64,000 nucleotides of DNA from Chloroflexota bacterium (GCA_026707405.1 JAPOWW010000021.1:126841-190840); one strand, 5' to 3'. Positions 26,101 through 34,453 are shown, counted from the first letter of the stretch. Notes: generated by a model from the letters alone, not told the origin. Translations and numbers: made by a program.

Positions 26101-27256
26101 CGTCGGTCTCGGTGTGACTGAGGTCGTGGACTATCGGGGCGAACGCGGCGTCGGGCAGTCGGACGTCTTCGAGCAACGGAGCGGCCTCGGCGGCGAACAG
26201 TCCGCCGTTGTAGGGCGGCAGGCCGATGGAAGGGTCGCCACGGTCGATGATCCTGCAAAGCGTCATGACGTGGTTGTAGTAGCTGCTCGCGACGTTCGAG
26301 AACGTGTCGCCTCTATCGGTGCGGTCGGCGACGTCCAATCGCACCCGCTTCAGCAGCCCGTAGTCGTCGTAGCGGGTGTCGTTGACGGGCAGGAGGCCGC
26401 GGTCCTCGGCATAGAGCAGGAACAGCAGCCGGTAGAGGAGCACGAGCGCCGCCTGCCGGACATCGGCGAGGTCGTGATTACCCGCGTCGGCCAGGGCCTG
26501 CGCGAGGCCGGGAAAGGCGCGCTCGAACACGACGCGCGAGAGGTCCTGCGCGACCTGCTGCTCGTAGCGCCGGCCTTCCTCCAGCGCGCGCTCCAGGAAT
26601 GTGTCGGTCGCGCCCGCCCGCTTGATGAAGGAGTCGCGGCGGAACAGGAGGTTGAACGCGCGCAGGCCGTCTTCGGCGCCGGGTTCCAGGACTTCGGCGA
26701 GATCGACCTCGAAGTAGCCGGTGGCGCGGGGACGGGCGCGCCGGTCGTAGAGACGCCACGCGCCGCCGTTGGTGAGTATTCCCCAGCGGGCGCCGCCGTC
26801 GGTAACGTAGTCCGCCGTTGAAAGGTAGCGCAGGATCTGGCCGTGGGGCGTCCTGGCGCGGACCACGTCGTGCTCGTCGCGGGCGTCGAGAGGGAGTCCG
26901 AACCGCCTGCTCTCTTCAACCACCAGGGCATCGGCGTAGCGCTGGTCCGGGTCGCGTCTGGCGGCGGCGCGGTTCTTGGAGTCCTCGTCGGCGAAGAGCA
27001 GATGGTCGGGTACGTCCTCGTTGCGGCTCGTGCCCTGCTGCGGCAGGTAGTCGGTCCATCCCAGCAACTCCAGCACCGGGCGAATCAGCTCCTGCTCGGT
27101 GACGGCCTCGTTGGGACTGCTGTGAGCCTGGAGGGCGTCGAATAGACGCCCGAGCCGGTCGCGGAATGTCTGTACGTTGGCGGCGGCGGAGTTCCACCTG
27201 GTGGTGGACTTGATGCCCTCGGTCAGGTAGTACTGGGTGAATAGCTGGCCGGACAT
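23192..27256 (-). CDS. Type IIG-like restriction-modification enzyme (Eco57I-type)
   Basis: About 1354 residues from the ATG at MSGQLFTQYY. The longer frame (to 27457) is rejected because its N-terminus is translated repeat DNA. A probable nuclease region (about 1-300) precedes a gamma-type N6-adenine methyltransferase: motif I LDPAMGSGHFL, and motif IV IGNPPW followed by DRIKL. A C-terminal target-recognition part ends it. Single-chain enzymes of this kind cut and methylate DNA. A 30-40 bp palindromic repeat is embedded in frame near 25011. No separate nuclease or specificity gene is adjacent. Confidence 0.82.
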   Translation of the reverse strand: MSGQLFTQYYLTEGIKSTTRWNSAAANVQTFRDRLGRLFDALQAHSSPNEAVTEQELIRPVLELLGWTDYLPQQGTSRNEDVPDHLLFADEDSKNRAAARRDPDQRYADALVVEESRRFGLPLDARDEHDVVRARTPHGQILRYLSTADYVTDGGARWGILTNGGAWRLYDRRARPRATGYFEVDLAEVLEPGAEDGLRAFNLLFRRDSFIKRAGATDTFLERALEEGRRYEQQVAQDLSRVVFERAFPGLAQALADAGNHDLADVRQAALVLLYRLLFLLYAEDRGLLPVNDTRYDDYGLLKRVRLDVADRTDRGDTFSNVASSYYNHVMTLCRIIDRGDPSIGLPPYNGGLFAAEAAPLLEDVRLPDAAFAPIVHDLSHTETDGERRFVNYRDMSVQQLGSIYERLLEREPVMGDGGEIVIRPNPYARKDSGSFYTPQELVDLIVDRTLKPLVEERLKAFEDKSNELKSDRRPKSQRIAELRRLDPAEAVLDLKVLDPAMGSGHFLVTAVDYLSDDIADLAEFAPFVPEWLDGEYESPLVGRIASIRAEIERRADDSGWILDKAQLTDQAIIRRMVLKRCIYGVDKNPLTVELAKVSLWLHSFTVGAPLSFLDHHLRCGDSLIGLRVTDAREDLDKLGGLLTASAVAGVETAADGMQLIEEMSDADVAEVRESAALFRNVEKATADLRGALDFLCGLRWQTAGMKRLDRMAREGIVSQILGERPDEAYDLLAHGPDSPTPSPSMGEGRGEGVPPTPASSSFNDLWTDATSIARRERFLHWEAAFPGVWRGWQNQRPDGGFDAVIGNPPWDRIKLQEVEWFATRDPTLARAPTAAARRAGIRELRRQGAPLVADFDAARERADKLGKLVRASGHYPLLGGGDINLYSLFVERSMSLIKPDGLVGLLTPSGIYADKTAARFFKSVSTKGRVSGLFDFENRKIFFKDVHASFKFCALVFGGERRRFDRTDCAFFLHDVRTIDDRDRCFPLAPDDFARVNPNTGTAPVFRTRCDADITRRIYERHPVLVDRSDGEERRAWPVRYVRMFDMTNDSHLFRTAARLEEEGFYPVQGNRWRRGNEERLTLYEGKMVQAFDHRAASVVVNSDNLNRPAQPRQTTLEEHADPNWLPDPQFRVSEDAIEWPEGLGGIVAFKHVTAPTNVRTMIACIAPRAGFGNSLPIFLPMDEASDGAALAYKESSHLLIANLNALVFDFVTRQKVQGQNLNWFVVEQLPVIAPGDYDRRFGAVTARELVRNHVLRLTYTAHDMAPFARDLGHDGPPFAWDEEERRHLRARLDALYFHLYGLDRDDARYVLGTFPIVRRSDESQFGTYRTRDLILAYLNALHAGDAETVVAV
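25004..25040. repeat. Palindromic repeat inside the R-M gene
   Basis: CCCTCTCCC (25011-25019) and GGGAGAGGG (25025-25033) form a 9-bp stem with a 5-base loop, extended by CCCC/GGGG flanks. This resembles a common intergenic repeat. It is read through in frame and encodes a Ser-Pro-Gly-Glu-rich insert, so it is tolerated as a linker in the protein. Confidence 0.7.
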
Positions 27257-27337
27257 TTCAGGGTGTTGCGTCGAAGTCGGTGTGAGTCCCGGCCAAGTCG
27301 CCATGCCGGTCAAGCGGGAGCGTGGCATCGGATCTGG

Positions 27338-27411
27338 ATTCCCGCTTTCGCGGGAATGACGGGTTGGGGGTGCCCCACTGCTCCCCTCTAGATTCCGGCT
27401 TTCGCCGGAAT
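27338..27411. repeat. Two related hairpin repeats upstream of the R-M gene
   Basis: ATTCCCGC-TTTC-GCGGGAAT (27338-27357) and ATTCCGGC-TTTC-GCCGGAAT (27392-27411), both followed by GAC. They share the same 8-bp stem plan and TTTC loop, with a compensatory base change, so they are members of one dispersed repeat family. Confidence 0.85.
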
Positions 27412-27496
27412 GACGGATAAGGGCGCGGGAATGGCGGATGGGAGGGGACGAATTCATAGGAGGACCGCGTCACGCTGTACTGGCGGTTGGAGGGCA

Positions 27497-27880
27497 TCAG
27501 AATCCCGCGACGGGTCTTGTGTGTTCGTCGAGCCACGTTCGCAACTGATCGAACCGGAACGAGTTGGTTTTGAACAGCCGCATGAAGAACTCGTAGGTCT
27601 CATCACCGTCGCAGTCGATGAAACGGCCGTTCTTGCGCAGGAAAGTATCGGTCGCGAAGAAGGCGGTGCGCTTGTTGCCGTCCACGAAGGGATGGTTCAA
27701 GGCGAGGCTCTCCATCAGCGCGGCGGCCTCCTCGATCAGGCCATCGTAGTAGCCAAGCTGCGGACGCATGAGCGCGGATTCGAGCGCGCCGGCGTCGCGG
27801 AGTCCCGTGGAGCCGCCGAACTCGCGGATAGCAGTGTCGTGAATCGCCACGACTTCCTCGATGGTCGGGAAGTCGCTCAT
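27497..27880 (-). CDS. doc: Doc-family (Fic) toxin
   Basis: 127 residues from ATG overlapping the antitoxin stop by one base (TGATG). The Fic motif HPFVDGNKRTA (about residues 65-75) is complete, including the catalytic His and the GNKR loop. The family phosphorylates EF-Tu or AMPylates targets. The gene follows its antitoxin and sits between an R-M gene and the second NYN gene. Confidence 0.9.
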   Translation of the reverse strand: MSDFPTIEEVVAIHDTAIREFGGSTGLRDAGALESALMRPQLGYYDGLIEEAAALMESLALNHPFVDGNKRTAFFATDTFLRKNGRFIDCDGDETYEFFMRLFKTNSFRFDQLRTWLDEHTRPVAGF

Positions 27881-28110
27881 CACGACTTACCCAGCAGCTC
27901 TCCGAGGCGTCGGTTCTTTTCGAGGCTGGCCCGGAAATGAGCCATAGTGTCGGGGCGGACCTTCCCCTGCTCCCTGATTTCGATGTAGGTCTGCATCGCG
28001 TCTTCCAGGACCGCCTGGAAGTGGCGGCCTTCCTTGCGGGCGATCTCGCGCATCGCCGACAGGAGCTCGGGGGCGGCCTGGCTGGAGAATTTCTCTCGCG
28101 GTGCATTCAT
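27880..28110 (-). CDS. Antitoxin of the Doc module
   Basis: 76 residues from the ATG at MNAPREKF, which has GGAG 9 nt upstream. An ATG 15 nt earlier lies in that Shine-Dalgarno itself and is less likely. The N-terminal part (PELLSAMREIARKEG) is like ribbon-helix-helix or Phd-type DNA-binding antitoxins; the C-terminal part would bind Doc. It overlaps doc by one base. Confidence 0.75.
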   Translation of the reverse strand: MNAPREKFSSQAAPELLSAMREIARKEGRHFQAVLEDAMQTYIEIREQGKVRPDTMAHFRASLEKNRRLGELLGKS

Positions 28111-28257
28111 AAAAGGTGTCTCCATCAGTGGTTAAGTGGTTTTCTGAGGATGGAGCGGTTTGACGGCTCTGTCAAGAAATGTCTTGATCAAGCCAGAAAG
28201 TTGCGCGTACTCGCACAGATAAATGGCTGGTTATTGCCGTGAATGGTAGAATTTGAA

Positions 28258-28340
28258 CTCCTGCCGATACCGGTAGGAGTATAGCCCCTATCGCTTCGGC
28301 GGCAGGGTTGAGACCGCCACTACGGCGGTCTCTGTCTTTC
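28258..28340 (+). promoter_or_regulatory. Hairpin leader of second NYN gene
   Basis: A 9-bp hairpin CTCCTGCCG/CGGTAGGAG (28258-28279) is followed by the shared leader: CGC-TTCG-GCG, then GAGACCGCC (28310-28318) and GGCGGTCTC (28324-28332), then TGTCTTT. The stem is identical to the copy-1 leader while the loop differs (ACTAC versus TTCAGA), as expected if structure is selected. Confidence 0.65.
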
Positions 28341-28354
28341 CATGAGCGTAGCGA

Positions 28355-28984
28355 ATGATCACTAACTTCTACGTCGACGGCTTCAATCTCTATTACCGCG
28401 CAGTCAGGAATACACCGTTCAAATGGCTGGATTTGCGGAACCTCGCGGACACCTTGTTCCCCGATGACACTATTCAGCGGGTCTGCTACTTCACCGCCCT
28501 TCTCCATCCACGCCCCAACGACCCGACTCAACCTCAACGGCAACAGACTTACCTGAGGGCCCTGGCGACTTTGCCGGGCTTCGAAGTCTACTTTGGCGCG
28601 TTCCGGCGCAGAGTGAAGGTTCGCCCGCTGGTCAAATCCGTGCCGGGACTGCCAGCCTATGTTTCGATCAGGGACATGGAGGAGAAGGGGTCGGACGTGA
28701 ACCTGGCTACACGTCTCCTGGTCGATGGCTTCAACGGAGATTACGAGCAGGCCGTCGTCGTATCAAAAGACGCCGACCTCGCCGGCGCAATGCGGTACGT
28801 GCGGGATGGTCTGGACCTACGCGTCACGCTGGTGAATCCTGACTATCGGAGCCCGGCGCCTAACGACTTGTGCGAGGCCGCGACCTACGTGAAGCGTCTC
28901 TGGAAGAGTCACCTCAGGCGGAGCCAATTCCCCGATACGCTAGTAGATAAAAACGGAACCATCACTAAACCGCCCGGTTGGTGA
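28355..28984 (+). CDS. NYN-domain (DUF88/LabA-like) protein, copy 2
   Basis: 209 residues from ATG. It has the same acidic motifs as copy 1 (YVDGFNLYYR, EEKGSDVNLATRL, VVVSKDADLAGAM). Differences between the copies cluster in loops and at the C-terminus, while the predicted active-site segments are the same, so both look functional. It is followed by a VapBC pair on the other strand. Confidence 0.85.
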   Translation: MITNFYVDGFNLYYRAVRNTPFKWLDLRNLADTLFPDDTIQRVCYFTALLHPRPNDPTQPQRQQTYLRALATLPGFEVYFGAFRRRVKVRPLVKSVPGLPAYVSIRDMEEKGSDVNLATRLLVDGFNGDYEQAVVVSKDADLAGAMRYVRDGLDLRVTLVNPDYRSPAPNDLCEAATYVKRLWKSHLRRSQFPDTLVDKNGTITKPPGW

Positions 28985-29038
28985 CCGTGCCTTGGCTGCA
29001 TCGACGGGAACGACGGTTATATGGCTCCCGATATCGCC

Positions 29039-29425
29039 TTACGCGGGCTCGACATCGGTGAGCGCAAAGTCGCCGCCCTTGAACAGTAATGGCTCTCCGG
29101 TAGCTTCCGCCAGCGCGTAGGCGAAGCAATCTCCGAAGTTCAGCCCCGCCGGGTGGTTGCTCTTGCCGAATCGCCGCCATGCGCGACGCGCCGCCTGCGC
29201 CTGCTCGGCGGTCACCTCCGCCAGCTCGATCTCAGCTTCCCTCAAAAAGGCGTCAAGCTCATGCCCGGCCGCCGCTCCGCTGCGGCTCTCCAGCACGATA
29301 GCCGCTTCCAGAAAGTTGACGACAGACATCCGGCAGCGCCGTGCCTCGGCGATCGCGGTGTCGTACCGCTCGGCTCCGCTTTCGCCGAAGAGGATCGTCA
29401 TCACCGCCGACGTGTCGACGATCAC
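29039..29425 (-). CDS. vapC: VapC-family PIN-domain toxin, second copy
   Basis: 128 residues with PIN residues D4 (IVDTSAV), E40 (NFLEAA), D99 (NFGDCFAYA) and D119 (KGGDFALTD), all intact. It belongs to the Rv0624-like subgroup by its FGDCFAYALA motif. The start overlaps the antitoxin by 4 nt. It is unlike the first VapC (1034-1423), so this is a separate acquisition. Confidence 0.9.
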   Translation of the reverse strand: MIVDTSAVMTILFGESGAERYDTAIAEARRCRMSVVNFLEAAIVLESRSGAAAGHELDAFLREAEIELAEVTAEQAQAARRAWRRFGKSNHPAGLNFGDCFAYALAEATGEPLLFKGGDFALTDVEPA

Positions 29426-29682
29426 TTCGGCAGCCCGCGCTCGTCATATAGCAACTCGCCATGCTCGACTGCGGAGGGTCCGCCGTCGCGCACCAGCTTG
29501 GCGCAGCGCTCCGCGATCGCGCGCATCTTCCTCAGGCGCGCGTTGACGCCGCGTTGACGCCTTTCACGCTCAAGCCGCTCCCTCAGGGCGACGGTAATTG
29601 CCCCCGTCATCGACTCGCCCGTGACCTGTGCCAGCTCTCTCGCCAGCCGGCAGGTCTCTTCGTTCTTGATGTTGAGGCCCAT
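29422..29682 (-). CDS. vapB: VapB-family antitoxin, second copy
   Basis: 86 residues from the ATG at MGLNIKNEET. GGGAGG lies just before this ATG, so it is preferred over an ATG four codons upstream. The N-terminus LNIKNEETCRLARELAQVTGES is characteristic of the Rv0623-type VapB (PSK-type) family. It is followed by vapC with a 4-nt overlap. Confidence 0.85.
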   Translation of the reverse strand: MGLNIKNEETCRLARELAQVTGESMTGAITVALRERLERERRQRGVNARLRKMRAIAERCAKLVRDGGPSAVEHGELLYDERGLPK

Positions 29683-29895
29683 CGAACCTCCCATAGGGTA
29701 GAAAGGCAGTGACTGTATCTACCATATACCACTCCGACATGTTCCCATCTCCACGGCCCGCGGTACCGACATTCCTCCCCGACCGGCTTTCAAATGCAGC
29801 TCAGCGTGGCTGGATGCTTGTAGTCGAACAGGCGGCTTAGTAGATTCTGCGACCGGCCTGATGGCCCGCCGGCCGCGTCGAAGCTGGGAGGCAGC

Positions 29896-31461
29896 ATGAC
29901 GGATCGCAGATCGCTCGTTCCCGCGTACACGTTTCCGACCACGCTGGAGGAGCAGGAGGCCGCGCTGGCGGCGAACCCGCTGATGCGGCGGCTGATCGAA
30001 TATCGCAAGTCGTACGCGGGCGACAGGTTCCGCCCGGCCTATCACTACGTCAACCCGGAATCGGTGCTCAACGATCCGAACGGACTCTGCCGCTGGCAGG
30101 GGCGCTGGCACCTGTTCTACCAGGCCAATCCGCCTGACGACTCGCGGTGGCACTGGGGGCACGCGGTGTCCGACGACCTCGTGCGCTGGCGCGATCTGCC
30201 CTACGCCATCTATCCCGGTCCCGAGCGCGACTGCTACTCGGGCACGACGCTGGTGGAAGACGACCGCGTGATCGCGATGTATCACGGCACCCAGGCCGGG
30301 AACATGGTGGCGGTGTCGAGCGATCCGCTGCTGTTGAACTGGGAGAAGGTCGCCAACAAGGCCGTGATTCCGATAGCCGCGCCGGACGGGCCGGCCTTGC
30401 CGTACAACGTGTTCGACCCGTGCGTCTGGCGGAAGGGCGATATGTACTACTCGCTTTCGGCGGGGAAGAAACCGGAGGGTCCCGTGAGAATGCCCGTGCG
30501 GGCCAACTACCTGTTCCGCTCCCGCGATCTGGAGCATTGGGAGTACATGCACCCGTTTATCGAGGGCGACCTTTTCACGCTGGTGGGCGACGACGGTGCC
30601 TGCCCGTATTTTTGGCCTATCGGGGACCGCCACATACTGCTGTTCTTCAGTCACATGAGCGGCGGCCAGTACCTGCTGGGCGACTATGACACCGACCGCG
30701 ACAAGTTCGTGGTGACGCACGGCGCGAAGTTCAACTTCGGCGCGGCCACGCCGTGCGGGGTCCACGCGCCCTCGGCCACGCCGGACGGCGAGGGCGGGCT
30801 GATCGCGATCTTCAACATGAACGCGGGCAAGCCGACGCGCGACTGGAACCAGCTGATGACGCTGCCGCGGCGATTGACGGTAGACGGGGACGATCTGTCG
30901 ATTGAGCCGGTCGAGGCGCTGAAATCGCTCCGACGGGACGAGCGGCGGCTGGGGGCGTTGGAGCTTCCGGCGAACCGGGAAGTGGTGCTGGATGGCGTCT
31001 CCGGCGACACGCTGGAGATGGAGGTCGAGATCGATCTGCGGGACGCGCCGATGGTGGAGCTAAACGTGTTGCGCTCGCCTCGCAGGGAAGAGCTGACGCG
31101 TATTTCGTTCTACAAGGAACGGGGCTTCCCGGCAGCGCGCCGGATCGAAGGCGGCGTCTTCGGGCCCGGAATCCGGGAGACCCTGGTCTCGATAGATACG
31201 TCCTACTCGTCGACGGCGGCCGACGCGCTCTCGCGTCCCCCTGAGACGGCGCCTTTCTCGCTGGCCGAGGACGAGCCGCTGCGGCTGAGGGTGTTTGTCG
31301 ACCGCAGCGTGGTGGAGGTCTTCGTGAACGGCCGGCAGGCGCTGGGGGTCAGGGTCTACCCGGAGCGTGAGGACAGCCTGGGCGTATCGCTGAGGTCGCA
31401 GGGCGCGCCGAGCACGGTGCGTTCGCTTAACGCCTGGACGATGGCTTCGATCTGGGACTAG
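29896..31461 (+). CDS. GH32-like beta-propeller glycoside hydrolase
   Basis: 521 residues, ATG with GGGAGG upstream. The GH32 beta-propeller is seen from the nucleophile motif VLNDPNG (about residue 57-63), WHLFYQ, and the transition-state D motif as FDPCVW. The C-terminal beta-sandwich has FVDRSVVEVFVNG and VRVYPE. The acid/base Glu of the usual EC motif is replaced: the site reads DDGACPYFWP. No signal peptide, so cytoplasmic. It may act on fructosides through a different acid, or be inactive. It stands alone. Confidence 0.8.
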   Translation: MTDRRSLVPAYTFPTTLEEQEAALAANPLMRRLIEYRKSYAGDRFRPAYHYVNPESVLNDPNGLCRWQGRWHLFYQANPPDDSRWHWGHAVSDDLVRWRDLPYAIYPGPERDCYSGTTLVEDDRVIAMYHGTQAGNMVAVSSDPLLLNWEKVANKAVIPIAAPDGPALPYNVFDPCVWRKGDMYYSLSAGKKPEGPVRMPVRANYLFRSRDLEHWEYMHPFIEGDLFTLVGDDGACPYFWPIGDRHILLFFSHMSGGQYLLGDYDTDRDKFVVTHGAKFNFGAATPCGVHAPSATPDGEGGLIAIFNMNAGKPTRDWNQLMTLPRRLTVDGDDLSIEPVEALKSLRRDERRLGALELPANREVVLDGVSGDTLEMEVEIDLRDAPMVELNVLRSPRREELTRISFYKERGFPAARRIEGGVFGPGIRETLVSIDTSYSSTAADALSRPPETAPFSLAEDEPLRLRVFVDRSVVEVFVNGRQALGVRVYPEREDSLGVSLRSQGAPSTVRSLNAWTMASIWD

Positions 31462-31546
31462 GCGAGCGGGCGCGCTTGCTGGCCGGAACGACTGCACGAT
31501 GGATAGTTCCGCGGGTCAGGATAGAGAACGCCGACGATCAGTTTAA

Positions 31547-31560
31547 GCAGGTCGACCTGC
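31547..31560. repeat. Perfect 14-bp palindrome
   Basis: GCAGGTCGACCTGC, in the 187-base gap between the GH32-like gene and the next small frame. It could be an operator. No other feature is seen in this gap. Confidence 0.4.
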
Positions 31561-31648
31561 CGCCGCGCCATTGACACGGCGACCGAAATCGAGAACGCTT
31601 TCTAGCGTAAGATCACCCGCTATGCACGAGTGAAGGGACGCTGTCTAT

Positions 31649-31870
31649 TTGGTTGGAAGAAGATCGGTTTCTTTGAGTTCTCTGTTTTCCGAAGCCTGCA
31701 AACGCATGGAGATCGCCACCGAGCGTGCGATGGGCTGCGAAAGGGTGGGAACCACCCTCCGACTGCACGTATCCAAGGATGAGCGAGTGGACTTCGAGCT
31801 GGTCCAGGATGAAGAAACCGGACAGCTCCGGGTAGGGGAAATCATCGGAACGGAGTCGGGAGAACTCTAG
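31649..31870 (+). CDS. Small hypothetical protein
   Basis: 73 codons from TTG, or about 54 from the internal ATG at 31706 region (MEIATERAMGCERVG). The middle part alternates strand-like hydrophobic residues (TTLRLHVSKDERVDFELVQDEE), compatible with a small beta domain. No family is recognised and there is no clear Shine-Dalgarno, so this may not be a gene. Confidence 0.35.
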   Translation: MVGRRSVSLSSLFSEACKRMEIATERAMGCERVGTTLRLHVSKDERVDFELVQDEETGQLRVGEIIGTESGEL

Positions 31871-31967
31871 GCCGCTTCGTCGCGCCGGGGTGAGACGCGG
31901 TCTTTGTTAGTCGGGGCCGCGATGGCCGACTCGGAGGCGAACCGTTCGAGCGGCGCGATCTGAGTTT

Positions 31968-32849
31968 TCAGGGGCCGGAAAGGTAGTCGTCGGGCTCCTG
32001 TCTTTCTCGCCAGGCAACCAATCCCCGGATGAGCAAGGCGAGCGCGGCCAGCAACGCCAGCAGCGTGCCCGTTGGCCCCCAGGCCTGATGGCGGATCGTC
32101 CAAACCGCCAGGTTTATGCCGCCCCAGGCCAGTCCCGCGATTCCGAATATCAAGAGCGGGAATACGCAACCGACGGCGGCTATCCCATAGCTGAAAGGCA
32201 TCCGGGTGCCCGGAGGGCCTCCAACCCTCATGGCCCGCCTGGCCGCGCGGTCGATTTGGTATCCGCCCATCAGCCATACGACCGCCAGAACCAGCGGCGC
32301 GCCGACGCGCGCCGCCGCGCGCAGGTCGATGCTCGCGACGACAACCGGGTCGTCGGGGCCCGGAATGGGCGGGAACGGGGCGTCAAGCGAGACTAGCCTG
32401 TCGAACAGCGAGTTCACTCCGCCGCCCAGTGCTCCGGCGAGGGCCCGTGCCACGAAGAAAACAACCACCACCGCGACTGCCAAAAGCAGGAACCGGAAAT
32501 AAGGCGACTGACGGACCTGGTCCCAGTCGGTGAGCGCGCCCTCGGGCGGTCCGGGGGTGACCGGCCTCGCCCTCCTTACTACTCGCGGCGGCTCGGCGTA
32601 ACCGGTCTGTGGTGGGGTGGCAGGGGGGCCGACTTCGATAACTGGATTCGGAGGCGGTTCCGGATCATTTGGAGGGTCCCGCGGCGGCGGGGCGACGCCG
32701 GCGTCTGTTTGGTCAACAGGACCTGCGCCCGCTTCGGCCGCAGCCGGTGGCACGTCCGCTTCACTTTCGGGAGTTACCGGTTCAAAAACGCGGCGTCGAA
32801 TCAGACGGTCGAGTGCGTCTTCCTCGCCTCCGTTGCGCGATTGCGTCAA
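31968..32849 (-). CDS. Membrane protein with Pro-rich cytoplasmic region
   Basis: 293 residues. The first 125 or so are Pro/Glu/Ala-rich and probably disordered. Four hydrophobic helices follow (about 130-155, 178-200, 220-250, 257-280). I recognise no family. It is divergent from the TIM-barrel gene and stands alone on its strand. Confidence 0.6.
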   Translation of the reverse strand: MTQSRNGGEEDALDRLIRRRVFEPVTPESEADVPPAAAEAGAGPVDQTDAGVAPPPRDPPNDPEPPPNPVIEVGPPATPPQTGYAEPPRVVRRARPVTPGPPEGALTDWDQVRQSPYFRFLLLAVAVVVVFFVARALAGALGGGVNSLFDRLVSLDAPFPPIPGPDDPVVVASIDLRAAARVGAPLVLAVVWLMGGYQIDRAARRAMRVGGPPGTRMPFSYGIAAVGCVFPLLIFGIAGLAWGGINLAVWTIRHQAWGPTGTLLALLAALALLIRGLVAWRERQEPDDYLSGP

Positions 32850-33041
32850 CTACCCGCCCTTTCCAAATTTCGGAACTATCCGCATTTCAATAGATTACGC
32901 CCGCTCTCCAACTCGCCGCTTGCGGGAGCGCCCACGCGCTTCATAGTCCCGGGCGCGTGCTCCTGGAATTGTCCGGCGACCGATAGCAATATATCTTGAA
33001 CTACCTCGTCGAGAATCTCGGATCGCGAAAGGAAACAGCCG

Positions 33042-33809
33042 ATGTCTTTAAGGTTCGCCTACAACACGCTCGAATGGGGCCCCACGCCCGATCTTCAGGA
33101 GATGCTCTTGGATCTCAAAGAAACGGGATGGGATGGCTGGGAGATCCGCCAGCCGCTGGACTGGCTCGGCTCAGCCGAACGGATCAACGACATCGTCGAG
33201 GAAACGGGCCTTCCCGTGGCGTCCGTCTGCGGCCAGAACTGGGGTTTTGCCGACGACCGAGTGGCCATCGAATTGAACAAGCGCCGCATCGACCTCGCCG
33301 CGGCTGTCAACGCCGATTCGTACGTCATCATGGCGCCGCCGCGTCCGCAGGACCGGTCGCCCACGCGGGAAGAGATCGCATCGTTCGCCGGGTTCGGGGA
33401 GGTACTCGCGAAGTATGGAGTCGACAAGGGAATCGACGTGACTTTCCACTTTCATTACGGCCAGGTCGTGCAGAGCGAGGAAGAGGTCAAGACGGTGGTC
33501 GACCTGGCTCCGACGCTCAAGCTATGCGTCGATCTGTCGCACGCGCAGCTTCTGGAATGGGGCGCCATACGGTGTATGCGTGAAGTCAAGGACCGGATCG
33601 CGTACCTGCACCTTCAGGACTACCGGAAGTGGCGTTTCGTGAACATAGGCGACGGCGACCTGTTCGAGAGCATCCCGGCCCTGTTCGATGTGATCGACGA
33701 GATAGGCTTTCAGCGGTGGTTGGGATGCCACGGCGGACTTCAGACCGACCAGACGCCGAAGATGCGCGCCGAGGCGTGCCGCAACTACCTGAGAAGCATC
33801 GGCAGGTAG
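33042..33809 (+). CDS. Sugar phosphate isomerase/epimerase-like TIM barrel protein
   Basis: 255 residues of the xylose-isomerase-like TIM barrel family. Visible elements are GWDGWEIRQP at strand 2, VTFHFHYGQVVQSEEEV near residues 135-150, CVDLSHAQL with metal-binding Asp/His, and YLHLQDY. Members isomerise or epimerise sugars or inositol derivatives using a divalent metal. AAAGGAAA precedes the ATG. A methyltransferase gene follows after 2 nt, so they are co-transcribed. The substrate is unknown. Confidence 0.8.
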   Translation: MSLRFAYNTLEWGPTPDLQEMLLDLKETGWDGWEIRQPLDWLGSAERINDIVEETGLPVASVCGQNWGFADDRVAIELNKRRIDLAAAVNADSYVIMAPPRPQDRSPTREEIASFAGFGEVLAKYGVDKGIDVTFHFHYGQVVQSEEEVKTVVDLAPTLKLCVDLSHAQLLEWGAIRCMREVKDRIAYLHLQDYRKWRFVNIGDGDLFESIPALFDVIDEIGFQRWLGCHGGLQTDQTPKMRAEACRNYLRSIGR

Positions 33810-33811
33810 CA

Positions 33812-34453
33812 ATGGCCTTGGCCGACCCCGCGGCCTGGCGGTCGGTCAACCGGGCGGCCTATGAGCGGATGGCCCCGGACTATTTCCGCCGGTCGGAAGG
33901 CGCCGGGATCGAGGCTGACGCTGCCGAGTTTGTTTCGCTGCTAATTGACAGGTTCGGGCCGCGACCGCGCGTGCTGGACGTCGGGAGCGGTCCGGGAGTC
34001 GACTCGTGGCGGCTCAACGACGCGGGCGCCGCGCCGGTCTGCCTCGATACGGCGGTCGGCATGTTGCGCACCGCGGGCGCTCGATCGGCTCCGGCGGCAC
34101 TCGTTTGCGGCGACATGCTCGACAGTCCCTTCGGCGCGGGATCGTTCCACGGCGCCTGGGCTTGCGCCTCGCTCTTGCACATCCCGAAGCGGGCGCTGCC
34201 GCGGGCGCTCGCCGAGATTCGCCGCATACTCGTCGGCGGGGGGATCGTATACCTGGCGATGCGGGCCGGCCGGGGCTGCCTGGTTACCAATCAGGGAACG
34301 AGCTTGGAGAGAGTTCTTGCCCGGTACAGCGAGGACGAGCTGGAAGCCGCTCTCGCTAAATCGGGGCTGCGGGCGCTGACGCTTGGGACGCGAGATTGGC
34401 CGCTCGGCCTGGACGGAGGAAAGTGGATTCACGGGTTTGCCGTACGTGACTAG
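33812..34453 (+). CDS. Class I SAM-dependent methyltransferase
   Basis: 213 residues from the ATG right after the previous stop. Motif I VLDVGSGPGVDSW (about 50-62), post-I acidic LDTAVGML, and motif CASLLHIPKRALP place it among small-molecule class I methyltransferases. It overlaps nothing and is followed by the rpsP promoter. It presumably acts with the TIM-barrel enzyme, but no substrate can be named. Confidence 0.82.
   Translation: MALADPAAWRSVNRAAYERMAPDYFRRSEGAGIEADAAEFVSLLIDRFGPRPRVLDVGSGPGVDSWRLNDAGAAPVCLDTAVGMLRTAGARSAPAALVCGDMLDSPFGAGSFHGAWACASLLHIPKRALPRALAEIRRILVGGGIVYLAMRAGRGCLVTNQGTSLERVLARYSEDELEAALAKSGLRALTLGTRDWPLGLDGGKWIHGFAVRD

Noticed and set aside
27257..27457. N-terminal extension of the R-M gene by 67 codons
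   Set aside because: The extension translates two copies of a hairpin repeat (RHSGESRN and RHSRESGN), so it is non-coding repeat DNA upstream of the real start.
29719..30765. 348-codon frame opposite the GH32-like gene
   Set aside because: Antisense of a clear GH32 fold; Arg/His/Val-rich shadow composition.
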